DNA of 38,066 bases from Candidatus Tiamatella sp. (GCA_015522645.1 WALV01000035.1:1-38066), one strand, 5' to 3'; positions 24,155-32,701 are shown, counted from the stretch's first letter. Numbers and translations are program-made. The notes: generated by a model from the letters alone, not told the origin.

Positions 24155-24604
24155 ATACCTGTACACATACTAGTCGGCCACCATAAAAAATGGATTATAA
24201 CATCATTCCTTTCCTCAGCCCTCCTAATAAGCCATGGAGTCAGGAGGGATGTGACTGCTGTATTCCAAGCGGGAGGAAAAACCATCATAGTAAAAGGGAG
24301 TAGTGTCAGGCACCTACACCCAGACCAGGATAGCGGAGAAGGATATGTAAGAGCAGTTCTAATGAGTAAAGCACGGCGGATGGGAGCGGTTGTCTGCAGG
24401 GAATACGAGGTAGAGAAGCCTTGCCTCAATGTCACCCAATTTGACGGAGAAGATATTTTCGCAATGGATCTAAGGGAATACAAGTCCTTCGTGTACGGGG
24501 GTAAAATCGAGGGCTGTACAACTGGGTTCCTAGGGGCAGACGTACCCGTTAACCTAATGCCCTCGGTAATCAACATCATGTTAGACAGGAGTAAACAGTG
24601 GTAG
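24155..24604 (+). CDS. TrmY-like SPOUT RNA methyltransferase, apparent ATA start
   Basis: A SPOUT-fold protein similar to TrmY (DUF358), which N1-methylates pseudouridine 54 of tRNA. Family motifs are SHGVRRDV and VRHLHPDQDS, with a knot-like C-terminus FLGADVPVNLMP. The first standard start, GTG at 24251, falls inside SHGVRRDV. The same frame is open upstream to a TAG at 24140 and codes VHILVGHHKKW and SALLIS, clearly family sequence. No ATG, GTG or TTG is available there in any frame, but an ATA at 24155 follows AGGAGGGAGG (24141-24150) by 4 bases. With that start the protein is 149 residues, shorter than typical TrmY (about 195). Confidence 0.72.
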   Translation: MPVHILVGHHKKWIITSFLSSALLISHGVRRDVTAVFQAGGKTIIVKGSSVRHLHPDQDSGEGYVRAVLMSKARRMGAVVCREYEVEKPCLNVTQFDGEDIFAMDLREYKSFVYGGKIEGCTTGFLGADVPVNLMPSVINIMLDRSKQW

Positions 24605-24610
24605 ATTAAC

Positions 24611-26467
24611 GTGTCAGGTAAATTCCCATACAAGGAATTCCGTAAAGGTCAGGAGGAGGTCGCTGAGAATGTCAGGGAAACAGTTGAGAATGGTGAGGTT
24701 CTCCTACTAGAAGCACCGACAGGATTCGGTAAGACGGCGGCTGTAATAGAGGGACTAGAGAGAGGCGGGGCTGAGAAGGTACTATGGGTAGTGAGAACTA
24801 TTAACCAGATAGACCCTGTATTACGCGAGTTACGTAGATTCAGGGTATCATACACATATGTATTCAGTGCGAGAAGAAGTTGCCCACTGGTGGAAGGCTC
24901 GGACATACCTGTAGAGGATTTCTGGATGAACTGTAGGCATCTCAGGAGCCAAGCAAGATGCAGTTTCTACTTCAATACCATGGAAGCTAGCATTGAATAC
25001 CTTCAATCGCTACTAGATAATTACAAGGGCTATACTACTACTGAGACAGCATCCCTCCTAGCTAAGATGGACGGGTTATGCCCGTTCTTTTCCCTTCTAC
25101 GACTGGCGGGCCATTCGAAATATGTGGTTGCCACTTATCCTTATCTATTCAAGTGGGATCTATTCACACACGTCCTAGATATAGGAGATTACAGTGACCT
25201 AGCTATCGTTGTAGACGAGGTACATAGTATCCTAAGCATCCACAGTATATACGAGTACAAGATAACGGTTGACGTGGTCGAGAGAAGCCTTGATGAAGCA
25301 AGGACGTATACTGATGACGTGTCGCTTGTTGAGAGGCTAGAATCCTTTCATAGGATGCTACAGCAGAAAGCTTCTGGAATAACACCTGGAATATACCCAA
25401 TGGATAAGGCGCAGATTATTGAGATACTAGGTGACCCTGAGCAACTAGCATATACAGCTGAAGCTGTTAGAGAAGTAATATTGGAGGAGAGGTATCGGGC
25501 AGCTGGGTTGCAGGGAGTTATGAAAATAGTCTCGGGATTGACGAAGCTTGCTACTTGGCTTGAGACGCTTTCTATGGAGTCAAGCAAACTCTACATTGAA
25601 TGGGACGGTGAGGATCCACCTGGGTTTGTTGCAACACCCATGGATCCAGCCGAGATTGCCTCCCCTATAATCCAAGGGGCGCAATCAGCAATACTTATGA
25701 GTGGTACTCTTCCACCGGGGAACATGGTTAGGGATTTCCTTGGAGTTGAAAGAAGTGCTACGGTAGTCGATGTAGACGCTATGTATGGGCCTGTTATGCC
25801 TCCGGAGAACAGGTATACTATACTAGGTATAGACGTCTCAACGAGATATAGCGAGAGAGGCCCTTTTACATACAAAGTATACGCCGGCTATATAACCAGC
25901 ATAATAACAGGTTTACCAGGCGCTAAACTAGTAGTATACCCTAGCTACGATGTCCTCTACAGTATAATAGAGAGAATCGACCGGGGAGATAACGATATTG
26001 TCGAGACGAAGAAAACAAGCATAGCAGAAGTAGTCAGGAAACTGGAGGACAGGAAGGACATAGTGATACATAGTGTAGCAGGAGGGAAACTAGTCGAGGG
26101 AGTTGAGTACGTAGACGAGAACGGTAGGAGCATACTGAAAACCGTGGTAATCGTCGGAGTCCCATATCCCCAGCCGACTCCATACACCCAAGACTATATT
26201 GATGCACTAGCAAAGAGGATAGGGCCTCGGAAAGCGAGAGAATACGCGTACCATATCAATGCCTCCATAAAGGTCAGGCAAGCTCTGGGTAGGGCAATAA
26301 GAAGCAGGGAAGACAAGGCAGTATACTTTCTGCTAGACCATAGATATAACAATAGGAAGCTACGGAGCTTCCTCAAAACAAGGATAGACGAAATGGTTAC
26401 ATACAACAAAATAACATTTCCAGTGATAATAGAGAAGGCTAGGAAGCACATTGAGACAGAGGCTTAA
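24611..26467 (+). CDS. XPD/Rad3-type iron-sulfur DNA helicase
   Basis: A 618-residue superfamily 2 helicase of the XPD group, moving 5' to 3' on DNA in repair or transcription-linked processes. Motifs are Walker A APTGFGKT (35-42), Walker B DEVH (202-205, where DEAH is usual), a SGTLPP segment in motif III/IV position and the arginine-rich motif VI QALGRAIRS. Four cysteines (91, 108, 117, 157) are spaced as the XPD 4Fe-4S cluster ligands. The start is GTG at 24611, 6 bases after the TrmY-like stop, so the genes are co-transcribed. The next gene begins 3 bases after its stop. Confidence 0.92.
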   Translation: MSGKFPYKEFRKGQEEVAENVRETVENGEVLLLEAPTGFGKTAAVIEGLERGGAEKVLWVVRTINQIDPVLRELRRFRVSYTYVFSARRSCPLVEGSDIPVEDFWMNCRHLRSQARCSFYFNTMEASIEYLQSLLDNYKGYTTTETASLLAKMDGLCPFFSLLRLAGHSKYVVATYPYLFKWDLFTHVLDIGDYSDLAIVVDEVHSILSIHSIYEYKITVDVVERSLDEARTYTDDVSLVERLESFHRMLQQKASGITPGIYPMDKAQIIEILGDPEQLAYTAEAVREVILEERYRAAGLQGVMKIVSGLTKLATWLETLSMESSKLYIEWDGEDPPGFVATPMDPAEIASPIIQGAQSAILMSGTLPPGNMVRDFLGVERSATVVDVDAMYGPVMPPENRYTILGIDVSTRYSERGPFTYKVYAGYITSIITGLPGAKLVVYPSYDVLYSIIERIDRGDNDIVETKKTSIAEVVRKLEDRKDIVIHSVAGGKLVEGVEYVDENGRSILKTVVIVGVPYPQPTPYTQDYIDALAKRIGPRKAREYAYHINASIKVRQALGRAIRSREDKAVYFLLDHRYNNRKLRSFLKTRIDEMVTYNKITFPVIIEKARKHIETEA

Positions 26468-26470
26468 GTA

Positions 26471-27265
26471 ATGGTGAAATATAGAATAAATTTTAATCCT
26501 GCGAACGGTATTGCACTGGATAAACATAATGTTGACAAGTATGCAGAACAAATACTCTGCCTAGATAAGTACCTTGTTGGGGAGATAAAGAAGTCTAGAA
26601 TAGTCTACTTTTACAACATAGATACTAAATCCATATACCCCTTGGAGAGGAGGGAAAGCGGTTATAAAGCCCTGGTAACTCTAGGCCCAAACGTTCCATA
26701 CACCCTGAGGATAAATGGGATACATATGCATAGGATATGGGGAATAGACCCTCTGACGGACTCGGAAATCAAGGTCAAGGCTGCAAGAATTGGTAGGCAT
26801 CAAAAAGTATTAGACACCTGCATGGGTTTAGGGTATACTGCAGTTAAATCCCTGCAACATGGAGCAGAGGTGACAACCGTAGAAAAAGATCTTGATGTTA
26901 TATGGATAGCGGAACACAATCCTTACAGTCAAAACCTAGAGGACACTAGGGTTAAGGTTATCCACGGCGATATTCTCCTAGTCATAAAAGAGTTCCTAGA
27001 CAACGCTTTCGACAGGATAATACATGACCCTCCAAGGCTAACAGCGTCGACCGGGGATCTCTATGGCATCTCGTTCTACAGGAATCTCTACCGCGTGCTA
27101 AAGCCTGGCGGGATACTATTCCATTATACAGGGCTCCCGGGGAGAAAGAGGGGGATAAACCTACTTGGTAAAACAGCCTCAAGACTAGAGAAGGCAGGGT
27201 TCTATCCTGTTATTAAAAACAGGAGAGCACAGGGTGTTGTGGCTATTAAACCTTTGGATGAGTAA
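26471..27265 (+). CDS. SAM-dependent methyltransferase (COG2521 type)
   Basis: A 264-residue Rossmann methyltransferase. A SAM-binding loop VLDTCMGLGYTA lies near 117-128, an acidic residue after the second strand is in VEKD, and DRIIHDPPRL near 180-189 is an NPPY-like catalytic segment, typical of methylation of nitrogen in RNA, DNA or protein. The N-terminal 100 residues form a family-specific domain. It is tightly linked to the XPD-like gene (3-base gap). The substrate is unknown; RNA is a reasonable guess given the neighbours. Confidence 0.8.
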   Translation: MVKYRINFNPANGIALDKHNVDKYAEQILCLDKYLVGEIKKSRIVYFYNIDTKSIYPLERRESGYKALVTLGPNVPYTLRINGIHMHRIWGIDPLTDSEIKVKAARIGRHQKVLDTCMGLGYTAVKSLQHGAEVTTVEKDLDVIWIAEHNPYSQNLEDTRVKVIHGDILLVIKEFLDNAFDRIIHDPPRLTASTGDLYGISFYRNLYRVLKPGGILFHYTGLPGRKRGINLLGKTASRLEKAGFYPVIKNRRAQGVVAIKPLDE

Positions 27266-27335
27266 GTATGTAATAATTAAAACTCTCCATTAAACTCTTG
27301 GGTATAGAGTAAAACGGTCTACCGGTGTAAAACAC

Positions 27336-27686
27336 GTGGAAAATGGAGCCGATTTAGGACTAGTCCAGACCATAAGGGAGGCTGTAAAAGAATACAATAA
27401 ATATAGGTCACCGGAGTCAACTGCCATAGTATTAGAAATGAAGGAGGACACCCTAACAATAGAGTTCGAAGGCTCCTACTGCGAAACCTGCGGGTTAAAC
27501 GATTGGATACTAGACTTCAAATACGTTCTGGAGGAACATGGGGTTCAAGCAGAGGTCATTGGAATAAAGGGAGATGAGGACGATATATGGAATATTTCTG
27601 AACGGAGGATAGGAGTGTTCAGAATCAAGATTCCCCCGCAAGTAACCCAAGGCGGGAAAGCTTCTCAACTAAAGCCTTCCTCCTAG
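27336..27686 (+). CDS. Small CxxC protein of unknown function
   Basis: I do not recognise this 116-residue acidic protein. It has one CETC pair (about 49-52) inside a strand-turn segment, FEGSYCETCGLNDW, then a helix YVLEEHGV and a strand AEVIGIK. This fits a small alpha/beta domain with a redox or metal site. The start is GTG at 27336, with TATA-like sequence upstream. It converges on the aldolase gene with a 62-base overlap, the largest convergent overlap in the window, so the last 20 residues are probably not essential. Confidence 0.65.
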   Translation: MENGADLGLVQTIREAVKEYNKYRSPESTAIVLEMKEDTLTIEFEGSYCETCGLNDWILDFKYVLEEHGVQAEVIGIKGDEDDIWNISERRIGVFRIKIPPQVTQGGKASQLKPSS

Positions 27687-28530
27687 CATCATCCAATGGG
27701 AGGAGAGGAGGCCTAGTCACGGGTTTAATTATACCCCTAACTAAATGCAACGCCTCCTTAATAACCACCGGTGTCTCCGCAATATCATAGATCTCCGAAA
27801 GCTCTAGGAGCCTTCTCCACAGTGATACTGAAGCCTCTAGGTTGCCCGAAACGTATGTTTTGTATAATCCTACGAGTAGTTTAGGGTCGAAATTAGCTAA
27901 AGCAACAACACCTCCGTCACCCCCAGCCATAAGGTTGGGGAGCAACATGTCACCAATACCTGTAAGTATGCTGAAACGCGGGTTCACTTCCTTTAACTCT
28001 ATAATAGCCCTCCTGAGATAAGTGAAGTCAGAGTATGTTATCTTAATTCCAGAAATATTACTATACTCCCAAATTAAATCACGGAGTAAATCTACGGTGA
28101 TAAGATTACCTGTTAGGCTAGGTATGTTGTAAATAATCACCGGTGCATCTATCTTCTCCGCGAGATTGCCAAAGTGCTGGAACAAGCCTTCCCTCCTAGG
28201 CTTAAAGTAGTATGGTGGAGTTGCAATCACGCCGTCAACACCTAGATCAACATACTTCCTCCCAAACTCTATAGCCTCTAAGGTTGAATTAGCTGAAACG
28301 CCAGGCAATACCAATGCACGCTTATGACTGCCAACAACCAGCGAAACCAGACTATCCCTCTCGTCACGAGACAAATGAACAAACTCCCCAGTACTACCAG
28401 CAGGGAATAAGCCATGGACACCGTTATTCTCCAGGAACTCGACAAGCCATTTCGATCCATCCGCATCAATAGTATAATCCTCTCGGAAAGGTGTGATCAT
28501 AGGAACAATTATGCCTCGAATATTCACCAA
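27625..28530 (-). CDS. DapA/KdgA-family class I aldolase
   Basis: A 301-residue (beta/alpha)8 lyase of the dihydrodipicolinate synthase superfamily. The Schiff-base lysine is in GIKITYSD, the active tyrosine in IIYNIP and the substrate loop in PAGSTGEF. Members make dihydrodipicolinate or cleave 2-keto-3-deoxygluconate and related acids; the choice cannot be made from sequence, and no lysine-synthesis gene is adjacent. TTG at 28530 is preferred (MVNIRGIIVPMITPF) because GGTGAT lies 5 bases upstream. An in-frame TTG at 28542 would add four residues. It is divergent from the Sir2 gene. Confidence 0.88.
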   Translation of the reverse strand: MVNIRGIIVPMITPFREDYTIDADGSKWLVEFLENNGVHGLFPAGSTGEFVHLSRDERDSLVSLVVGSHKRALVLPGVSANSTLEAIEFGRKYVDLGVDGVIATPPYYFKPRREGLFQHFGNLAEKIDAPVIIYNIPSLTGNLITVDLLRDLIWEYSNISGIKITYSDFTYLRRAIIELKEVNPRFSILTGIGDMLLPNLMAGGDGGVVALANFDPKLLVGLYKTYVSGNLEASVSLWRRLLELSEIYDIAETPVVIKEALHLVRGIIKPVTRPPLLPLDDARRKALVEKLSRLGLLAGES

Positions 28531-28603
28531 TTGAATCACCAATATAACCAGTATTATGTTGATCCTTTTATTAAAATAGAATCAATATTTTCCTCTACCC
28601 GAT

Positions 28604-29365
28604 ATGAATACATGGGTTGTTACGTTGGGTGAAGACGCTGTTAAAATGGTAGCTCAATGGATTAGGGAATCATCATATACAGTTGTTTTGACAGGTGCCG
28701 GAGTCAGTGCTGAGAGTGGTATTCCAACATTCCGTGGAAGGGATGGTTTGTGGAATAAGTATAGGCCTGAGGAGCTCGCTACTCCGGAAGCATTCAATAG
28801 TAACCCGAAACGTGTTTGGGAATGGTACAAGTGGAGGATGGAGCTGATAGCTAAAGCACAACCTAACCTAGCTCACATTGTGCTAGCTAAAATGCAGCAG
28901 AAAGACACGATTGGTCCTATAATAACACAGAACGTTGACGGGTTGCATCAAAGAGCTGGAGCTGTAGACGTTGTCGAATTACACGGTAATATCTGGAGGG
29001 TGAAGTGTATTAGTTGCAGTTACGCTAGTAAGCTTGATAGCCCTCCTGAGGAGATACCTCCACGATGCCCTGAATGCGGTAGTCTCCTGAGACCTGGTGT
29101 CGTTTGGTTCGGGGAGCCTTTGCCTGAACAGGCTATTAGAAGGGCTCTCCAGGAGGCTTCTCATGCAAAGCTAATACTTGTCGTGGGAACTAGTTTACAG
29201 GTTTATCCAGCTGCGTATTTACCTGTATTAACAAAGAATTACGGAGGGCATGTTGTTATTATTAACCCGACTCCAACGCCATTGGATGATGAGGCCGACC
29301 TTGTGATTCGCCGGGAAGCGGGCGAATTCTTCGAAAAGTTGGGTAAGGAGCTTGGTTTAATCTGA
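28604..29365 (+). CDS. Sir2-family NAD-dependent protein deacylase
   Basis: A 253-residue sirtuin. The NAD loop GAGVSAESGIPTFRG (31-45), TQNVDGLHQRAG (108-119), catalytic His127 in ELHGN, zinc cysteines 135, 138, 155 and 158, and GTSLQVYPA are all present. In crenarchaea Sir2 deacetylates Alba and other proteins. Two ATGs occur close together in the leader; the ATG at 28604 follows a TTTTATTAAAATAG promoter element. It converges on the winged-helix regulator with a 9-base overlap. Confidence 0.95.
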   Translation: MNTWVVTLGEDAVKMVAQWIRESSYTVVLTGAGVSAESGIPTFRGRDGLWNKYRPEELATPEAFNSNPKRVWEWYKWRMELIAKAQPNLAHIVLAKMQQKDTIGPIITQNVDGLHQRAGAVDVVELHGNIWRVKCISCSYASKLDSPPEEIPPRCPECGSLLRPGVVWFGEPLPEQAIRRALQEASHAKLILVVGTSLQVYPAAYLPVLTKNYGGHVVIINPTPTPLDDEADLVIRREAGEFFEKLGKELGLI

Positions 29366-29734
29366 GTCAAAGGTTTCTCCTGTGAGTATGTCTATGCATA
29401 TCTTCCTCTTCCTCAGCTCCCATACTTTCTCTGGTGCACCCGCACCAGATTCCTTGTATCCCGTATGTGTGATCAGCCCCAGGTTCTCGAGTTCTGATAG
29501 ATGATAATATAGCGTGGTTCTTGGTATATTGTAGTCTTTCTCCAGTAGTGTTTGGTAGATTTGGTTTGTAGTTGCCCCTCTGTCGCCTATAGCGTTAAGT
29601 ATAGTTCTTCTAGGCTCTGTTTGTGCTGATGATATTACTGCAAGGATATATTCAATGTTCGCGGGTAATGCCTGGTATCCCCATGGGCCTCTTCCTCTCC
29701 AGCCTCCTCTCCGTCTTCTACCCCCGCCCCACAA
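29357..29734 (-). CDS. Winged-helix regulator with Gly/Arg/Trp-rich N-terminus
   Basis: A 125-residue protein. The first 20 residues are low-complexity (WGGGRRRRGGWRGRGPWG), followed by a winged helix-turn-helix (about 28-115) of ArsR/PadR-like type: RRTILNAIGDRGATTNQIYQ, recognition helix IPRTTLYYHLSELENLGLI and wing HTGYKESGAGAPEKVWEL. The start is TTG at 29734. The unusual N-terminus resembles the ends of the divergent neighbour at 29841. A palindromic site lies between them, so it likely regulates that gene and itself. Confidence 0.82.
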   Translation of the reverse strand: MWGGGRRRRGGWRGRGPWGYQALPANIEYILAVISSAQTEPRRTILNAIGDRGATTNQIYQTLLEKDYNIPRTTLYYHLSELENLGLITHTGYKESGAGAPEKVWELRKRKICIDILTGETFDSD

Positions 29735-29752
29735 CTATGTCTCCCCATACGT

Positions 29753-29820
29753 TTATTACAGTGATATACTCATAGATGATTATAATGTTACAGAAAAATA
29801 TATAAGTGTAACTGTAATAA
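29753..29820. promoter_or_regulatory. Operator with repeated TTACAG elements
   Basis: TTATTACAGT (29753-29762) and ACTGTAATAA (29811-29820) are a perfect 10-bp inverted repeat, 48 bases apart. A third copy, TGTTACAG (29786-29793), lies between. The plus-strand TATA (ATATATAAG, about 29798-29806) sits between the second and third elements, so binding would block transcription of the Gly/Arg/Trp-rich gene. The likely binder is the divergent winged-helix protein. Confidence 0.6.
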
Positions 29821-29840
29821 TTAATTCCCGGTGAAGTAAA

Positions 29841-30245
29841 ATGCCTGCACCATGGAAAGGAGGATGGGGGAGAGGAAGAGGATACGGAAGAGGATGGTGG
29901 GGACCACCCGCACAGTCAGTACCACCTGCACCTTTCGATCCCACTATATATGCGGGAAAAGCAGCGGAACTACTGAAAACCGCGAGGAAAGGAGAACCCT
30001 ACAGTTATCCGGGAGGCCTGAGGATTCCTCTACTCAAAGACAGTATAATAATAGGAGAACTCTGGGCTGACATAGACCTAGCCAAAGCCAGCGTTGGATG
30101 GATAAGGCCATGCAGATGGGGAGTATGGGCTGACATAGTCTATGAGGGCAGAGTCGTAGGAGCACTGTACGTGGAGGGCTATCCATACGGATGGGGGCCC
30201 GGATGGGGTAGAGGATACGGTAGAGGGTACTGGTCCTGGTATTGA
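29841..30245 (+). CDS. Gly/Arg/Trp/Tyr-rich protein of unknown function
   Basis: A 134-residue protein with low-complexity ends: GGWGRGRGYGRGWWG at the start and GWGRGYGRGYWSWY at the end. They enclose a compact middle domain (about 35-115) of strands and a helix, with SVGWIRPCRWGVWADIVY. I do not recognise the core. RGG-like termini can bind nucleic acid or aid assembly. The ATG at 29841 follows GGTGA by 6 bases. Its promoter overlaps the operator described above, so it appears to be tightly controlled by the divergent regulator. Confidence 0.72.
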   Translation: MPAPWKGGWGRGRGYGRGWWGPPAQSVPPAPFDPTIYAGKAAELLKTARKGEPYSYPGGLRIPLLKDSIIIGELWADIDLAKASVGWIRPCRWGVWADIVYEGRVVGALYVEGYPYGWGPGWGRGYGRGYWSWY

Positions 30246-30263
30246 TAAATAATTAATAACTTA

Positions 30264-30278
30264 GGAGAACTGTTCTCC
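30264..30278. repeat. 15-base palindrome GGAGAAC-T-GTTCTCC
   Basis: A perfect 7-bp inverted repeat with one central base (GGAGAACTGTTCTCC), 19 bases after the end of the Gly/Arg/Trp-rich gene and 58 bases before the M20 peptidase start. It could be a transcription-end hairpin or an operator. A T-rich stretch near 30308-30315 follows. Confidence 0.55.
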
Positions 30279-30335
30279 ATCATTCATTAATATACTGAAA
30301 ACGCTATTCTTTTCTATCCGGAGGTGTTTTCCTAG

Positions 30336-31565
30336 ATGGGCTTACTAGACAGAATAGACAGTCTCCAAGAAGACATAGTTAACATATTGTCTGAGATGGT
30401 TAGGGTACCAACTGTTTCCCCTTCAGGTGAAAACTACGGCGAGTTCGTTGATAATATGAAATCCCTTCTTGAGTCTTACGAGTTAACATATAGATTCATA
30501 AACGTACCCCAGAGCTATGTTGACGAGCACTGTCCAGAAGAGGCGAAAGGGAATCCCCGGTATATTATAGAGGTTAAACTAGAGGGCGGGGAAGAAAAAC
30601 CAGTGGACTTCAACGGTCACTACGATGTTGTACCAGGAGGTCCCGGGTGGACTGTAACAGAGCCGTTCAAACCCTTATTGAAAGACGGTAAGTTATATGG
30701 TAGAGGAAGCGTCGACATGAAAGGAGGTCTTGCCTCTGTCCTTGCGGCGTTTATAGCATTAAAGGAAGAGGGAGTCAAGCCGAAGAGAACGGCCAGGCTT
30801 TACATGGTTCCAGACGAGGAAATAGGCGGTGAATGTGGTACAGGATGGCTAGTGGACCACCTTGATGTCACCCCGGAGGCAGTAGTGATCCCTGAGCCCA
30901 GTGGTACAGGCAAGATTTGGCATGGGCATAAGGGCGCATTGTGGGTCGAAGTAATTGTTAAAGGAAAAACAGCTCACGCTAGTACACCATGGCTTGGTGT
31001 GAATGCCTTCGAGGGAGCCTCCAAGATGGCTGTATGGTTATTCGAGAACTACGTGCCTTCCGTAGGTCTTATCAGTAGCAGATACAAGTTCGACTTGGAA
31101 GGAGCCGAAAGAGCCACAGCTATGATAGGAGGTGTGGTAGGTATGAAGAGTGAAGGTAAAATCAATCAAGTACCTGGCAGTGTTTATTTCACTATAGATA
31201 GGAGGATTAACCCAGAAGAGAATGTTGAGTCTGCACTGAAGCAAATGAAGGAGTTCCTTGAACTTGCAGCAGAGAAGGCACAAGCTGAGTACGAGTTGAA
31301 AATAGTTCACACCATGGAGCCTGCGCTTACACCAGTTGATACTGTGGCTGTTAAAATGGTCACCGAAGCAGCTTCAAAGATAGGGTTAAAGGTAGAGCCG
31401 ACGGTTTGCATGGGAGGATTGGATCTAAGGTACTACACTGTAAAAGGGATACCTGCCTCATCCTACGGTCCCGGGAATAATACTCCCCATATGCCTAATG
31501 AGTATGTTGATTTAGATGAATTAGTGAAAGCAGCAAAGGTCTTCGCCCTACTGCTCCAAGGGTAA
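30336..31565 (+). CDS. M20 family metallopeptidase (ArgE/DapE type)
   Basis: A 409-residue dizinc amidohydrolase. Metal ligands are in FNGHYDVVP (His95, Asp97), GRGSVDMKGG (Asp127), VPDEEIGG (catalytic Glu161 and Glu162) and PEPSG (Glu187), with a late His in NNTPHMPNE. The lid domain is about residues 195-310. Family members remove acyl or succinyl groups from amino acids or act on short peptides; the substrate is not clear and no arginine or lysine cluster is nearby. ATG at 30336 follows a GGAGG that ends 14 bases upstream. Confidence 0.92.
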   Translation: MGLLDRIDSLQEDIVNILSEMVRVPTVSPSGENYGEFVDNMKSLLESYELTYRFINVPQSYVDEHCPEEAKGNPRYIIEVKLEGGEEKPVDFNGHYDVVPGGPGWTVTEPFKPLLKDGKLYGRGSVDMKGGLASVLAAFIALKEEGVKPKRTARLYMVPDEEIGGECGTGWLVDHLDVTPEAVVIPEPSGTGKIWHGHKGALWVEVIVKGKTAHASTPWLGVNAFEGASKMAVWLFENYVPSVGLISSRYKFDLEGAERATAMIGGVVGMKSEGKINQVPGSVYFTIDRRINPEENVESALKQMKEFLELAAEKAQAEYELKIVHTMEPALTPVDTVAVKMVTEAASKIGLKVEPTVCMGGLDLRYYTVKGIPASSYGPGNNTPHMPNEYVDLDELVKAAKVFALLLQG

Positions 31566-31578
31566 CCTCTTTATGGAA

Positions 31579-31606
31579 CCTCTTCACCCTCCTTTAAAAG
31601 AAGAGG
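31579..31606. repeat. 7-bp inverted repeat upstream of the DUF2175 gene
   Basis: CCTCTTC (31579-31585) and GAAGAGG (31600-31606) are exact reverse complements, 14 bases apart, in the short gap before the GTG at 31616. It could be a terminator stem for the peptidase mRNA or a regulatory hairpin near the start. Confidence 0.4.
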
Positions 31607-31615
31607 CGAATATTA

Positions 31616-31945
31616 GTGTCATCCCCGAAGTATAAGTCATGGAAGTGCGGTCTCTGCGGAGAACCTGTTATAGAGGGTCAACGGATGGTTGTTTTAGGGA
31701 AATATGGTTACGTTCATGTGGAATGCTTTTATGAGTATCTGAAGAAGAAGTATCCGCATGGTATTCCCCGGGACATACTGGCTTTATCTGATGCCAATGA
31801 GGCACTGGCATATGCTATTGTAAGGCTGAAACAGGCGCAGAGAATATCAGACGAAGAGTCAGGATTCCTATTATCCACTAGGAATAAAATAGAAGATCTT
31901 GCAGAGGAGATAGATGTTAAGCTCTCCGAGAAACTAGGCCTCTAG
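31616..31945 (+). CDS. DUF2175-like small zinc-binding protein
   Basis: A 109-residue protein with an N-terminal zinc knuckle: CGLC (about 11-14) followed by HVECF (about 34-38), a pattern shared by archaeal DUF2175 proteins (WKCGLCGEPVIEGQ). The rest is two to three helices. Function is unknown; nucleic acid or protein binding is likely. The start is GTG at 31616. It is in line with the metallophosphoesterase, 33 bases downstream. Confidence 0.8.
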   Translation: MSSPKYKSWKCGLCGEPVIEGQRMVVLGKYGYVHVECFYEYLKKKYPHGIPRDILALSDANEALAYAIVRLKQAQRISDEESGFLLSTRNKIEDLAEEIDVKLSEKLGL

Positions 31946-31978
31946 GGGTCAACTGTAAAAGGATTAGGTGCATAATAG

Positions 31979-32701
31979 TTGCGTTCGCCTCCGGGTATTG
32001 CAGCAGTCAGCGATGTACACAGCCCACTATATCTGGAGGCGTATAAGAGAAGCCTTGAGCTTACAGGTCTAAGCAAAGTAGATATAGTTATTTTTGCCGG
32101 CGACATGGTTGAAAGGAATATGATCAACGCACTAGCACCGGCAGAGGAGGCGACAAGGAAAGCCTTTCCCGGTGCCGAGATAGTGGCAGTGTTCGGTAAC
32201 GATGAGTTCATGGAGCATGAGGACGAGTATAGGAAGCAGTATCCTAGCATCAAATGGCTCGATGATGAGCTATACAATGTTGAGATAAGAGGTTATAAGC
32301 TGGGAATAATAGGCAGTAGAGGCGCGATAGACAGGCCTACATATTGGCAAGCAAGGTACATCCCTAACATATGGGAAATATATGAAGAACGAGTTGAGAA
32401 GATAAAGTCCTTCTTAGAAGATAGTACAAAAGAGAATGATATTACATTACTAGTAACTCATTATGGTTCAGCATCTTGTACGCTTATCGGTGAACCTAGG
32501 AAAGGCTGGCCCGGTATTTATAGTAGAAAGGTGGAAGAACTTTTGAAGACTTACAAGCCTAACGCCGCGATACATGGTCATGCCCATAAAGGAAGGGGCT
32601 ATTGTAAGGTTAGCGGGGTTCCCGTGTACAACGTCGCTTTCCCCGTTAATCGGAGGGTCGTCAAGATAGGTTACACGATAAGCCTCCTAGGTTTCCACTA
32701 G
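31979..32701 (+). CDS. Calcineurin-like metallophosphoesterase
   Basis: A 240-residue phosphoesterase with the five metal-binding motifs: SDVH (11-14), AGD (40-42), GNDE (73-76), THYG (about 160) and GHAHKG (about 200). It hydrolyses phosphomonoesters or phosphodiesters; natural substrate unknown. The start is TTG at 31979. It probably forms an operon with the preceding zinc protein. Confidence 0.88.
   Translation: MRSPPGIAAVSDVHSPLYLEAYKRSLELTGLSKVDIVIFAGDMVERNMINALAPAEEATRKAFPGAEIVAVFGNDEFMEHEDEYRKQYPSIKWLDDELYNVEIRGYKLGIIGSRGAIDRPTYWQARYIPNIWEIYEERVEKIKSFLEDSTKENDITLLVTHYGSASCTLIGEPRKGWPGIYSRKVEELLKTYKPNAAIHGHAHKGRGYCKVSGVPVYNVAFPVNRRVVKIGYTISLLGFH

Noticed and set aside
24139-24633. 164-codon minus-strand open frame opposite the TrmY-like gene
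   Set aside because: The plus strand carries clear SPOUT methyltransferase motifs and a strong Shine-Dalgarno; the minus product has no recognisable features.
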